Shown in pieces: positions 8,251 to 16,697 of a DNA stretch of 64,000 nt (position 1 is the stretch's first letter; each line of letters starts with the position of its first letter). The DNA is from JAHELQ01 sp965603365 (GTDB taxonomy: Bacteria > Acidobacteriota > Aminicenantia > UBA2199): contig CBFDCR010000012.1 of assembly GCA_965603365.1 (NCBI GenBank), positions 1-64,000 of the forward strand. Reading direction: 5' to 3'. Position numbers and translations under genes: made by a program. The notes under the pieces are model-generated. The model was given only the letters and a program-made list of their open reading frames with translations. It ran no database searches and was not told the DNA's origin.

Positions 8251-9157
8251 ATTGCTTTAGTTTGTTATAAAGGGATTTTCTGGATATATTGAGAATTTCT
8301 GCCACCTTCACCTTACTCTTATACTTCTGTAACAGAAAAGATATATATTCTTTCTCCAATTCCTGGAGTGACATTTCAGGTTTCTTGATGGTCTCAAAGA
8401 GATGACCCGAATCTTTGATGAGTAGCCCAAGTTCGCGCTCGGTCAACTCATCTTTCATGATGGTCACATTATTGACAAAATTCTCAATCTCCCGGATGTT
8501 GCCGCGCCAGGGGTAAGCCAGTAGAGTATTGACGGCTTTGGGGCTGAGATTGACCTGCGCGCCTTTTTGATCGGCAAAGTAGTGAAGTAAAGGCAAAATA
8601 TCTCTTTTCCTTTCCCTTAACGGGGGGACCAAAATGCTGTAAGATGAAATACGATAAAACAGATCCTGGCGGAACTCTCCCTTTCGCACCTTCTCTTCGA
8701 TATCATGGTCGGCAGAAAAAACAAATCTCACATCTATGCCCACTTCCTGATTGGACCCCAGGGGAAAATACTTTTTTCTCTCGATGATCCGCAGCAAACG
8801 GGACTGCAAGTTTACACTCAGCAGGTCCACCTGGTTTAAAAATAAAATTCCCCCCTCCGCTTTTCTCCATTTCCCTTCGTAATCTCTATCTGCCCCGGTA
8901 AATGCGCCTTTTTTATAGCCGAACCACTCGCTTTCCAATAAACTTTCCGGTACGTCCCCGCAGTTCAAATTTAAAATCCCGGGAACCTGACTGATAGAAA
9001 GAAGATAGTCGACCCAGAAATCCTTGCCCACACCGGTCTCGCCATAGATCAGAAAATTGGTATTCAGGTCGGCAATGCTGCGGATTTTTTTTTCAACCTC
9101 TAAAGATTTCCGGTCTTTTAGGTTTTTAATCAGAGTAAAAATTGTATCTTTTGGCAT
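8237..9157 (-). CDS. Sigma-54-dependent activator, AAA+ plus Fis-type HTH, no sensor domain
   Basis: 306 residues. The sequence goes almost directly into the AAA+ domain: Walker A 'GETGVGKD' near residue 40, the sigma-54 contact loop 'GAFTGADRD' near 90, Walker B-like 'GGILFLNQVDLL', and the arginine-finger region 'RQDLFYRISSYSILVPPLRERKRDI'. A Fis-like HTH closes it ('KVKVAEILNISRKSLYNKLKQY'). It should remodel RpoN holoenzyme. No receiver, GAF or PAS domain is present, so control must come from its level or a partner. The Walker B acidic pair reads LNQVD instead of the usual LDEI/V. It overlaps rsfS by 32 bases and rlmH by 14. Confidence 0.88.
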   Translation of the reverse strand: MPKDTIFTLIKNLKDRKSLEVEKKIRSIADLNTNFLIYGETGVGKDFWVDYLLSISQVPGILNLNCGDVPESLLESEWFGYKKGAFTGADRDYEGKWRKAEGGILFLNQVDLLSVNLQSRLLRIIERKKYFPLGSNQEVGIDVRFVFSADHDIEEKVRKGEFRQDLFYRISSYSILVPPLRERKRDILPLLHYFADQKGAQVNLSPKAVNTLLAYPWRGNIREIENFVNNVTIMKDELTERELGLLIKDSGHLFETIKKPEMSLQELEKEYISFLLQKYKSKVKVAEILNISRKSLYNKLKQYEQD

Positions 9158-9530
9158 CCATCCACAACTTCTCTAAGGCAAATTTCTGCCGGCTCTCCGG
9201 CAAAAAAATGTGCACGATCATATCAATGTAGTCTAAAAGGATCCATTCGGCTCTGACTTTTCCTTCGACACTAAAAGTTTTCAGCTTCAGTTCCTTTTTC
9301 AGTCGCCTCTGAATTTCGTCGGAAATCGCCTGATTCTGCCGAGCAGAATTTCCGTGGCATATAATCATATAATCGGTCACATCACTCAACTCTTTCAGCT
9401 TTAACACCACGATGTTTTCCGCCTTTTTATCCAGCATGGCCAGCACCACCTTCTTGACTGCCTGCGGGATCTTTCTCTTTTTTAAATCTTCGCTGATCTT
9501 TTCAAATGCATCAATATCCATATAAACCAT
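9126..9530 (-). CDS. rsfS: Ribosomal silencing factor RsfS
   Basis: 134 residues. The RsfS/Iojap fold is recognised from 'AENIVVLKLKELSDVTDYMIICHGNSARQNQAISDEIQ' (read as two parts), 'GKVRAEWILLDYIDMIVHIF' and the 'FALEKLW.DA' C-terminus. RsfS binds ribosomal protein uL14 and blocks 30S-50S joining in stationary phase or starvation. The gene overlaps nadD by 20 bases, and this nadD-rsfS-rlmH neighbourhood is widespread in bacteria. An alternative start at the second Met (9521) is possible. Confidence 0.93.
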   Translation of the reverse strand: MVYMDIDAFEKISEDLKKRKIPQAVKKVVLAMLDKKAENIVVLKLKELSDVTDYMIICHGNSARQNQAISDEIQRRLKKELKLKTFSVEGKVRAEWILLDYIDMIVHIFLPESRQKFALEKLWMDAKRYNFYSD

Positions 9531-10158
9531 ACTCCTCGATGATCTTTTTGATCCTTTTGTCCAAAAATGGATCGATTGGCCGGCAAGATTTAATCTTTTC
9601 CCTGATCATTGTTGATGAAATCGGGAGTTGATCAGATTCATAAGAAAACAAATTGGCGCACGGCGAGGTCGGTCGTTGACCCTGATCTGCCTCATCACAG
9701 ATCGGGATATTTTCCTCTTTCAGCAACTCGATAACCTTCTGCCGGTGCCCACTCTTTCGCAAGACCACGATAAATGAAATGGCCTTCATGAGTGTTCGAT
9801 AATCCTTCCATGTTCTGATTTTCAAAAACCCTTCGCTGCCGGAAATAAAATAAAGTTGAGCCTCCGGATGCTGTGATCGCAAAACGTTTACGGTATCGAT
9901 GGTCCAGGAGAGCCCCGGTCTCTCCATTTCGATGGGGCAGGGTTCTAATGATGGAAATGATTTAAGAACGATATTCAACATTTTCCAGCGCAGTTCCACC
10001 GGCACAATTTCCTGGTGAGGCTTATGCGGGGGCTTGGCCGATAAAATATACAGCACCCGATCCAGATTGAATGCCTCTAATATTCTCAACCCCAGATCGA
10101 CATGACCGTTATGAATGGGATTAAAGGTGCCGCCCAAAATACCGATTTTATTAATCAT
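9511..10158 (-). CDS. nadD: Nicotinate-nucleotide adenylyltransferase NadD
   Basis: 215 residues. Nucleotidyltransferase motifs are the N-terminal 'GILGGTFNPIHNGHVDLG' (HxGH-like NGH) and the C-terminal 'PISSTMIREKI' (ISSTxIR). NadD joins ATP and nicotinate mononucleotide in NAD biosynthesis. It overlaps obg by 8 bases and rsfS by 20 bases, so the genes are co-transcribed and probably translationally coupled. Confidence 0.95.
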   Translation of the reverse strand: MINKIGILGGTFNPIHNGHVDLGLRILEAFNLDRVLYILSAKPPHKPHQEIVPVELRWKMLNIVLKSFPSLEPCPIEMERPGLSWTIDTVNVLRSQHPEAQLYFISGSEGFLKIRTWKDYRTLMKAISFIVVLRKSGHRQKVIELLKEENIPICDEADQGQRPTSPCANLFSYESDQLPISSTMIREKIKSCRPIDPFLDKRIKKIIEEYGLYGY

Positions 10159-11155
10159 GGTAGTGGTAATATTCGAACAACCTGTTCTTAAAGACCTCTA
10201 AGTTGGTGCCCTTTAACGCCGAGACCTCCAGGTAAGAAACGTTTTGTTTCCGGCAGTACTCCTGCAGCGGTCCGGTCTCCTTTCGGCCCGTTTCGTTCAG
10301 TAAATCCATCTTACTGCCCACCACGAAAAATTTTTTCTTTAAAAGATCGCCTTTGTAGGATTTTAATTCATTTTTCAGCACCATCAGGGTCTGGAAGGGT
10401 GTCGATTTTAAACGGTCCGCCAGATCGATCAAAAAAACCAGCACCGTATTTCTTTCAATATGCCGTAAAAAATCGAGTCCCATGCCCTCTCCCTTATGGG
10501 CCCCTTCAATAATACCCGGGATGTCGGCAATAACCAGGCTGTCATAGCCCTGGTAAACCACCCCCAAATGGGGATGAAGGGTGGTGAACGGGTAATCGGC
10601 AATTTTAGGCCTGGCACCGCTGATTTTTGAGATCAGCGTCGACTTCCCGGCGTTAGGTAATCCCACCAGCCCGGCAAAGGCCATCAACTTTAACTCCAGT
10701 ACAACTTTGATGGTTTCACCTTTCTGTCCCGGTTCGGCCCTTCTGGGGGCCCGATTCACCGATGATTTAAAACGCACATTTCCCCGACCTCCTTTGCCGC
10801 CCCTAACAATCGCAAATCTTTCCCCCTCTGCGGATAAATCCTTCATGATCTTCTCACCCGGGTAGGTCTTAATCACCGTACCCATGGGCAGCTCGACAAT
10901 TTCATCTTTACCGTTCTTTCCGCTTTTATTACTCCCCCTGCCGTGGCCCCCGGATTCGGCTTTGATCAATTGCCGAAATTTAAAATCCTCCAGGGAATTC
11001 TTGCTTTTTTGACTGACCAGGATCACACTGCCGCCGTCTCCACCATCGCCGCCGTCGGGGCCGCCCCTGGGAACAAATTTCTCCCTCCTGAAACTCACAC
11101 AACCGCTGCCGCCAAGACCCGCTTTAAAAGTAACCACTGCCCGATCAACAAACAT
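10151..11155 (-). CDS. obg: GTPase Obg/CgtA
   Basis: 334 residues. The N-terminal glycine-rich Obg fold (residues 1-158: 'FVDRAVVTFKAGLGGSGC', 'GGPDGGDGGDGGSVI') precedes the G domain with G1 'GLPNAGKSTL', switch I 'ADYPFTTLHPHLG', G3 'DIPGIIEGAHKGEGMG', G4-like 'GSKMDLL' and G5 'VSALKG'. The OCT C-terminal domain of longer homologues is absent, as in many bacteria. Obg assists 50S maturation and links to the stringent response. The gene follows rpmA in the classic rplU-rpmA-obg order. Confidence 0.96.
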   Translation of the reverse strand: MFVDRAVVTFKAGLGGSGCVSFRREKFVPRGGPDGGDGGDGGSVILVSQKSKNSLEDFKFRQLIKAESGGHGRGSNKSGKNGKDEIVELPMGTVIKTYPGEKIMKDLSAEGERFAIVRGGKGGRGNVRFKSSVNRAPRRAEPGQKGETIKVVLELKLMAFAGLVGLPNAGKSTLISKISGARPKIADYPFTTLHPHLGVVYQGYDSLVIADIPGIIEGAHKGEGMGLDFLRHIERNTVLVFLIDLADRLKSTPFQTLMVLKNELKSYKGDLLKKKFFVVGSKMDLLNETGRKETGPLQEYCRKQNVSYLEVSALKGTNLEVFKNRLFEYYHYHD

Positions 11156-11275
11156 CGTATTAAAATAACCCCCAAATGGACGTAACTATGGCCTGCCCAC
11201 CAGACATCGAATATCTAAAATAATATGCAGGGGAAAAAACAGATAAAGGTTCTGATTTCGGAGGGATAGTCAAAT

Positions 11276-11527
11276 TTAATTGGGCTCAACCTCAACAAAC
11301 TTCTTGTTGCGGCGGGTGACAAATCGAACATTTCCGTTGGCCAGGGCAAACAGCGTATCGTCCTTACCGATGCCGACATTTTTACCCGGTTTAAACTTTG
11401 TACCCCGCTGCCGCACGATAATCGACCCCGCATGGATCCATTCACCGCCAAACCTCTTCACTCCCAGTCTCTTTGAGATACTGTCTCTACCGTTTTTGGC
11501 ACTACCACCGGATTTCTTATGGGCCAT
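11276..11527 (-). CDS. rpmA: 50S ribosomal protein L27 (bL27)
   Basis: 83 residues. It starts 'MAHKKSGGSAKNGRDS' and contains 'GSIIVRQRGTKFKPG', both diagnostic of bL27. The N-terminal tail reaches the peptidyl transferase centre. No N-terminal extension needing Prp cleavage is present. Its ATG overlaps the rplU stop by one base (TAATG). Confidence 0.98.
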   Translation of the reverse strand: MAHKKSGGSAKNGRDSISKRLGVKRFGGEWIHAGSIIVRQRGTKFKPGKNVGIGKDDTLFALANGNVRFVTRRNKKFVEVEPN

Positions 11528-12195
11528 TACGATTTCTCCTCTTTCTTCGCCTGTTTTTTAGGAGGCGCCTTTTTGATCGGCTTCTTTTCTTCCGGCTTCG
11601 CCTTTTCTCCTTTTGTATCGGTTTTAGGAGTCGCCTTCTTTGCAGTTGGCTTTTTAGCAGTCGTCTTTTTCGCGACCGTCTCTTTTGCAGCCGTTTTTTT
11701 AGTTGGCGTCTTTTTGGCAGTCGTCTTTTTAGGGGCTGGCTTTTTCACTTCCTTCTGAACTGCTGCCTCTTTGGTCTCGGGCTTTACGGCTGCCTTTTGG
11801 GGAGCCGGTTTCCTGGTTGCTTTCTCCGGCTTCTCTTCTTTTTTCGCCTCCGTCTTCTTTTCTACCGGCGCGGCCGCCCCCAGCTCGATCTTTTCAATCT
11901 CGATCCTGTGCAGTAACTGTCGATGGCCCCGGGTTTTTTTATACCCCTTTTTGGATTTTTTCTTAAATACGATGATCTTTTTGTCTTTAAACTCATCCAG
12001 GATTTTGGCCACGATTCTGCCGTTTTTCACATAGGGTTGACCGATATGGAGGTCCTGATCCTTGATCAAGAGCACACTGTCAAAACTGACCTTGTTTTGA
12101 TTGGAGATTTTACTATGGTCAATCCGCTCGACCTCGATGATGTCGCCAGGCTCAACTCGATATTGTTTACCACCAGTTTCAAGAATCGCAAACAT
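11527..12195 (-). CDS. rplU: 50S ribosomal protein L21 (bL21) with long Lys/Ala/Pro-rich tail
   Basis: 222 residues from the ATG at 12195 ('MFAILETGGKQYRVEPGD'), the conserved bL21 start; an in-frame ATG at 12237 would add 14 unlikely residues. Residues 1-103 are ordinary bL21, ending near 'KKTRGHRQLLHRIEIEKIEL'. The other 120 or so residues are a low-complexity basic tail of K, A, T, P and E with repeated 'AAKKT/TAKKP/PTKK' motifs, resembling histone H1/AlgP-like tails. Standard bL21 is about 100-105 residues. The tail is in frame and ends cleanly at the rpmA start, so it is genuine coding sequence; its function is unknown. Confidence 0.95.
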   Translation of the reverse strand: MFAILETGGKQYRVEPGDIIEVERIDHSKISNQNKVSFDSVLLIKDQDLHIGQPYVKNGRIVAKILDEFKDKKIIVFKKKSKKGYKKTRGHRQLLHRIEIEKIELGAAAPVEKKTEAKKEEKPEKATRKPAPQKAAVKPETKEAAVQKEVKKPAPKKTTAKKTPTKKTAAKETVAKKTTAKKPTAKKATPKTDTKGEKAKPEEKKPIKKAPPKKQAKKEEKS

Positions 12196-12295
12196 GATCT
12201 TACTCCTATTCAAACAACCGATAACAGGTATGCCCATTTATAACATAAAACCCCCCTCAAGTCAATCGGATGAACCTGTAAATATTCCTGTGGGC

Positions 12296-12334
12296 AAAAA
12301 AAGGGTCAGGGAACGTCTGGCAAGACGTTCCCTG
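12296..12334 (-). terminator. Rho-independent terminator of the RiPP precursor gene
   Basis: The 12-bp arms CAGGGAACGTCT and AGACGTTCCCTG enclose a 4-nt loop (12307-12334). On the minus strand they are followed after a few bases by seven consecutive T (12302-12296). It sits 79 bases after the precursor stop, ending that small transcript before the rplU operon. Confidence 0.85.
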
Positions 12335-12412
12335 GATGTTCATGGCGTTAATGTTTCATCAGGCTTTAAGTCGGGGCTTACTGGCAGGTGACAATACAGG
12401 TTTGGGGGGGCA

Positions 12413-12640
12413 TCAGGGTTGAGGTTGGCATTCAGCGTCGTAGGTGCAGCGCCATGCGGTAGGGGGGCAGGTATTGTGCACCTGCGTGGTGGGCAGGCAG
12501 ACAATCTCGCAGCTCTGTGGACAGGTGCAGGTTTCGTCGGTAAGCGCTCCACCCAGGACTCTGCCCATGGTGAAATTGTTCAGGTTCGCCACAGTCTCTT
12601 TGTTCAAAGCCAACTTTCTGTTAAATCTTTTTTTACTCAT
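12413..12640 (-). CDS. RiPP precursor peptide, class I lanthipeptide-type leader
   Basis: 75 residues. The leader 'FNRKLALNKETVANL' matches the K-x-L-x-L-N-K-x-T-[VI]-A-x-L pattern of natural-product precursors in Bacteroidota and related genomes. 'RVLGG' follows as a probable double-glycine cleavage point near residue 31. The core has seven Cys and many Thr/Ser (for example 'TCTCPQSCEIVC'). AAGGAGG lies upstream of the ATG. The gene is monocistronic, with a hairpin (12708-12735) upstream and a strong terminator downstream. No LanB/LanC/LanM-type enzyme is adjacent. The C-terminus may be frameshifted (see findings). Confidence 0.82.
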   Translation of the reverse strand: MSKKRFNRKLALNKETVANLNNFTMGRVLGGALTDETCTCPQSCEIVCLPTTQVHNTCPPTAWRCTYDAECQPQP

Positions 12641-12707
12641 TGTTTATCCTCCTTGATTTTTGCTACACTTCCATATTATTTCTTAAGGAGGAAATTTCAA
12701 TGGGAGG

Positions 12708-12735
12708 AAAGTCACATTTCAAATTATGTGACTTT
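12708..12735. repeat. 10-bp perfect inverted repeat upstream of the RiPP precursor
   Basis: The arms AAAGTCACAT and ATGTGACTTT are separated by 8 nt. The element lies between the stop of the membrane-protein gene (12755) and the precursor start (12640). No T-tract of terminator length follows on the minus strand. It could be a regulator-binding palindrome for the precursor promoter or a weak terminator for the upstream gene. Confidence 0.5.
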
Positions 12736-12754
12736 TGTCATATACAAAAATATT

Positions 12755-13657
12755 TTACCCCTGATATTTAGTTGAAACTTGATGAAAAGAGCTCAGGCAG
12801 GACTGCCAGCGGTCGATATCTGCCGGTCTCAGGATTATTGTCGTATCATTGTGTTCCAGGATGATCTTCCTGCCCTTGATGGCGATATCCGGTCTCTCCT
12901 CATCCAGTTTGATCTCCAGTTTTAGTTTTCCGAAACAGAAGATGACCAACCGGCTGCTGGTGAGCGCCAGATAGCAGAAGGTGTTGCTGCGGTTCCACTT
13001 CTTCTGAAAAGAGGTATACACAAATTTCTCTTCACACAGGATGGTCTCCCCCTGGAAGTGTCGGGGATCGGGTTTTTTGCCGGAAAAGTAAAAGATGGGA
13101 ATCAGTATAATCAAAGGCAGCAGGAAACTCGCCAATATCAACAGATCATAACCGTACAGTTTCAGCGGAATCGCAGCCGAAGGGAATTTGATCGCTTCGC
13201 CGTTGAAGGTAAGGTTGTGCAGCATCCTGTCCATGACGTAGCGGGAAAAGAAGAGGGAAAAGGAGGAAACGCTGATGTACAGAGTGGTATTATCCCGGCT
13301 GGCGGCAGCCACCACCGTGTACAATTTTTTCTCTTTTACCACATAGAAGGTGGCCGGTTCCGGTAGAGGGGTTCGCTTTTCCAGCATTACCTCTTTCTCA
13401 TATCCGGACAGCTCAAACACATTGACCGCCGGCTTTTTGGCAATCTTGATCAACGCCGAAATCCGGGAGAGGGCATACACCTGCCAGCCTTTGCTCTGGT
13501 ATTCCCTGGCCTTAAAATCGGGCGGCACCTCGGTCTCGATTCCCTGCCATTGCAGGGATTTGAAACCCGACAGCACCCCGGCCCCCAGGAAAACATAAAA
13601 CAGCACGCCGATGACCAGCACATAGACCATCACGATGATCACAATGGTTCTTTTCAT
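12755..13657 (-). CDS. Hypothetical membrane protein with possible PH-like C-terminal domain
   Basis: 300 residues, not recognised as a named family. An N-terminal membrane helix (residues 5-27) is followed by an extracytoplasmic region to about 165, then a second hydrophobic stretch ('LLILASFLLPLIILIPIFYF', about 170-190). A C-terminal segment, 'GETILCEEKFVYTSFQKKW...YLALTSSRLVIFCFGKL', resembles bacterial PH (bPH2) domains, where '[FY]-x-L-T-x-x-R-[LI]' is typical. That suggests a membrane-anchored scaffold; this is inference. Confidence 0.6.
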   Translation of the reverse strand: MKRTIVIIVMVYVLVIGVLFYVFLGAGVLSGFKSLQWQGIETEVPPDFKAREYQSKGWQVYALSRISALIKIAKKPAVNVFELSGYEKEVMLEKRTPLPEPATFYVVKEKKLYTVVAAASRDNTTLYISVSSFSLFFSRYVMDRMLHNLTFNGEAIKFPSAAIPLKLYGYDLLILASFLLPLIILIPIFYFSGKKPDPRHFQGETILCEEKFVYTSFQKKWNRSNTFCYLALTSSRLVIFCFGKLKLEIKLDEERPDIAIKGRKIILEHNDTTIILRPADIDRWQSCLSSFHQVSTKYQG

Positions 13658-13740
13658 ACCTTATATATTAATCGAAAAAAAAATAAATGCAAGAAAAAAT
13701 TTTTAAACCTGTACAAATTAAAAATTCAGGATGTGTTATA

Positions 13741-14319
13741 ATGGAACCTTTTACCATGAACTTTTTGACGATGTTTCTTATTGCGGTGGGCCTGGCCATG
13801 GATGCCTTTGCCGTATCCATCGGCAGCGGCTTGACCATCAAACAGTTGAAGGTCAGGCATGCGCTGCGAATTGCCGTCTTCTTCGGCCTGTTTCAGGCCC
13901 TGATGCCGGTCCTCGGCTGGCTGGTGGGTCTAAGCTTCAAGGTGCTGGTGGCCCGGATCGATCACTGGATCGCCTTTATACTACTGGTGGCAATAGGCAT
14001 GCGCATGATCTACGAATCAGGCCGGCAGAAGGCCGAGGGAAAAAGAAAGAATCCCCTGAAACTCCCGATTTTGCTGGTCCTATCGGTGGCAACCAGCATC
14101 GATGCCTTTGCAGTGGGCATCAGCTTTGCCTTCCTGGACGTCGCCATACTCAGTCCCGTCGTCATCATCGGCGCCGTCACCCTGATCTTATCTTTTGCCG
14201 GTGTCTATATCGGCGACCGGCTGGGCCACTTCTTTGAAAAAAAGATCGAAGCCTTAGGCGGTCTCATCCTCATCGCCATCGGCCTCAAAATCCTCATCGA
14301 ACACCTCACCGCCGGCTAG
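13741..14319 (+). CDS. mntP: Manganese efflux pump MntP
   Basis: 192 residues with six hydrophobic segments. The duplicated MntP motif is present twice: 'GLAMDAFAVSIGSG' near residue 20 and 'ATSIDAFAVGISFA' near 120, each with the essential Asp. MntP exports Mn2+ across the inner membrane. A TATAAT at 13737-13742 overlaps the first ATG, so the second in-frame Met (13756, 'MNFLTMFLIAVG') may be the actual start. I see no yybP-ykoY manganese riboswitch in the short upstream gap. The end overlaps the convergent propeller gene by 14 bases. Confidence 0.93.
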   Translation: MEPFTMNFLTMFLIAVGLAMDAFAVSIGSGLTIKQLKVRHALRIAVFFGLFQALMPVLGWLVGLSFKVLVARIDHWIAFILLVAIGMRMIYESGRQKAEGKRKNPLKLPILLVLSVATSIDAFAVGISFAFLDVAILSPVVIIGAVTLILSFAGVYIGDRLGHFFEKKIEALGGLILIAIGLKILIEHLTAG

Positions 14320-16651
14320 AGACAATAAACAATTTGCCGGAGAGGTAGTCGGTGATCCAGATGCTGCCCCGGCGGTCCTGTTTGATGCGGTTGAGCTCGA
14401 AGATGCCGTCGGCGAATTGGCCCCGGACGTAAAAGGCGGTGTTGTCGGTGGCCACCGTGGTCTCGCCAAAGGGATAGGCCTCCCGGTGGATCAAGACAAA
14501 CTTTTTGTCCCGGGGAGAGAAGGAGATGATGTTTAATTCGTCCGGCGTATGGCTGGTGAGGATTAACTCGTCTCCGGCCCGGAACAGTTGGTCCGGTCTG
14601 CCCGGGAAGGGGATCTTGTACACGCCGGGACTCTGACCGATCAATTGAAGTGATCGATCATGGTGGTTCACCACCACCACCCCGCCGTCAACCAGGGCCA
14701 ACTTGAAGGGTTTTGAACCGGTTTTGTGCATCTCGTTGGTAAAATCCTCTTTATTAATAATGGTAAGCGAATCGTCGTCGAAGTTGCAAATATAGATTTT
14801 CTCTTGATCGAAAACCAGGTCGGTGGGGGTACGGCCCACCTTGATATTCTGCACCACCTTACGGGAGTCGAGGTCTACCGCCTGGAAGATACCGGGGCCG
14901 TCGTCCTGCTCAGCCAGCCGCACGATATAGAGGGCATGCAGCCCAGGGTCATACTCGAGAATCCGCTGGGTGGTCTCCCGGGTCACTTTGTCGTCCAGCT
15001 CGAGGCGCATATCCCCCTGGTTGGGGCTGCGTATGGCATCGGGTAAAGATATGATAAACTGTTTCTCCTCCCCCCAGTTGTTTTGCAGGCCGTACAGGGC
15101 GCCATCCTTATCCAGCACCACCTGCTGGGCCATGCGGGGAATCCGGCGGTCATAAGGTTGAGCCATATCTTTGTAAAAACCGAGAATTCCGTTTTTGGCG
15201 GCCCAGATATAGACCACCGGCCAATAGGATTGATGCGGTCCGTAGGCCACGAATATATTCCCCTCTGGATCGGTAACGGCACGATTCATAAACCTGCAAG
15301 GCAGCCGCCTGGTTTTGAAACTACCATCCGGCGAGACATCGGCCACTTCATCTTCGGAATTAAAAACCAGGACGCCGTCTTCCCAGGGCTTCTCCACCAG
15401 ATCTACCGGTGCCCAGCCGGTATATATTTTATCGACCTTATCGTTATCTAAATTCACACAGGTCAGCGAGGCGCCAAAGGAACCGTTCACCGCGGTGGCG
15501 CCCACGGGAATGTACAATTTGTTGTGGTTGGCATCAAAGGCCATGTTAAACATGTGGGGGATGATGCCCAGGTTGCGGATGCGCCGGCTAAAACGGTGTG
15601 TTTTCAAGTCAATGACCTCTATCTCCCCATAAGCCCAGCTGGCCACATACAACCGGTTTCGCTGCCCATCCACGGCGGAAGCATCGTTGCCGTAGGCCGG
15701 GATTTTGATCTCGATTACCGAGCCGCCGTCCTGAAAGGAGACCGCATGCACGGCTGGATGGTTGTCATAGGGAATGTACACTTCATCGGTCTGGGGATTG
15801 TATTTAATGCCGACCCCCTCGCTCAATTCCGGCAGCTTCACGATGGTGTCGGCACTGCCGTCGGTATCGATCCCCAGGGCATGGGTTACCTTGCGCTGGG
15901 CCGTTTCCCGCACCAAAAAAAATGTATGGCTGCCGGTATTGTAGCCGGCAAAGTGCCAGCGGGCAGCTTCTCCTCCCTCCACCCCGACTTTCCGTTTCTT
16001 TAAAATCCGGCCGGAGGGCGAAACCGTGAAGAGCACGGCCGTAGGGCCGTCAAAGGCGAATCCCAGATTTAACTTTTCGTCCCACACCACCTTGCGGTGG
16101 GGGGGCGGGGGCGTTTGATTCAGGTTGACCATGGGCTGGGTAGACTCCACCCACCTGGTATACCTGACCTTACCACCATTCATTTTCAGCCGGGCCAGGA
16201 AGGGGCTCTCCCGTCCCACCAGGAAGGCGTCGCCGTTTTGGGGGTTGACCGCCACCATCTCATACTGCTGCCCGGTGGCAAACATCCGTGACTCCTTCGC
16301 CCCGGGAAACACCACGTGAATACAGCGGTTGCCGATGACATAGACATTGCCGCTGGCCCTATCAATGGCCAGAGCCTCCTCCTTGAGATACTGGGGGATG
16401 CGGGTCTTGATGGGAATATTGGTTACCGACCGGCTGCTGCCGTTTATGAAGGATACCGACGAGGTGTTGGTGTGCACCAGTACGATGCGATCCCGGGGCG
16501 TGTCGGCCCGCACCAGCAGCGGCCCGGCACCGTTGACCTCGAGCCCATAGGCAGAGAGGAAATCCACCTTCTGTACCTTATAATTAGAACCCTGCCCCAC
16601 GGCAGGGTATACCAATATAAGGATAGTAATCATTAAAAAAAGATTTTTCAT
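14306..16651 (-). CDS. Secreted beta-propeller (YVTN/NHL-like) protein
   Basis: About 781 residues from the ATG at 16651, chosen because AGGAGG stands just upstream and a signal peptide follows ('MKNLFLMITILILVYPAVGQG'); an in-frame ATG at 16771 would extend into the HD gene. The mature part is a chain of beta-propeller repeats such as 'RNRLYVASWAYGEIEVIDLKTH' (split), 'NKLYIPVG' and 'EKIYICNFDDDSLTIINKED', typical of YncE/YVTN or quinoprotein amine dehydrogenase-like propellers. It probably lies in the periplasm or outside the cell. Catalytic residues are not evident; a binding or sensing role is inferred. Confidence 0.8.
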   Translation of the reverse strand: MKNLFLMITILILVYPAVGQGSNYKVQKVDFLSAYGLEVNGAGPLLVRADTPRDRIVLVHTNTSSVSFINGSSRSVTNIPIKTRIPQYLKEEALAIDRASGNVYVIGNRCIHVVFPGAKESRMFATGQQYEMVAVNPQNGDAFLVGRESPFLARLKMNGGKVRYTRWVESTQPMVNLNQTPPPPHRKVVWDEKLNLGFAFDGPTAVLFTVSPSGRILKKRKVGVEGGEAARWHFAGYNTGSHTFFLVRETAQRKVTHALGIDTDGSADTIVKLPELSEGVGIKYNPQTDEVYIPYDNHPAVHAVSFQDGGSVIEIKIPAYGNDASAVDGQRNRLYVASWAYGEIEVIDLKTHRFSRRIRNLGIIPHMFNMAFDANHNKLYIPVGATAVNGSFGASLTCVNLDNDKVDKIYTGWAPVDLVEKPWEDGVLVFNSEDEVADVSPDGSFKTRRLPCRFMNRAVTDPEGNIFVAYGPHQSYWPVVYIWAAKNGILGFYKDMAQPYDRRIPRMAQQVVLDKDGALYGLQNNWGEEKQFIISLPDAIRSPNQGDMRLELDDKVTRETTQRILEYDPGLHALYIVRLAEQDDGPGIFQAVDLDSRKVVQNIKVGRTPTDLVFDQEKIYICNFDDDSLTIINKEDFTNEMHKTGSKPFKLALVDGGVVVVNHHDRSLQLIGQSPGVYKIPFPGRPDQLFRAGDELILTSHTPDELNIISFSPRDKKFVLIHREAYPFGETTVATDNTAFYVRGQFADGIFELNRIKQDRRGSIWITDYLSGKLFIVSSRR

Positions 16652-16697
16652 CATACCTCCTTTGTTCTCTGCGGCCTCTGTGGTTTTGCTTTTTTTC

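Noticed and set aside
12340..12552. 70-aa minus-strand ORF overlapping the first RiPP precursor
   Set aside because: Alternate frame of the precursor, no ribosome site; only its C-terminal region was useful in spotting the frameshifted core.
13650..13740. yybP-ykoY manganese riboswitch before mntP
   Set aside because: The gap is under 100 bases, AT-rich, and shows none of the conserved loop motifs.
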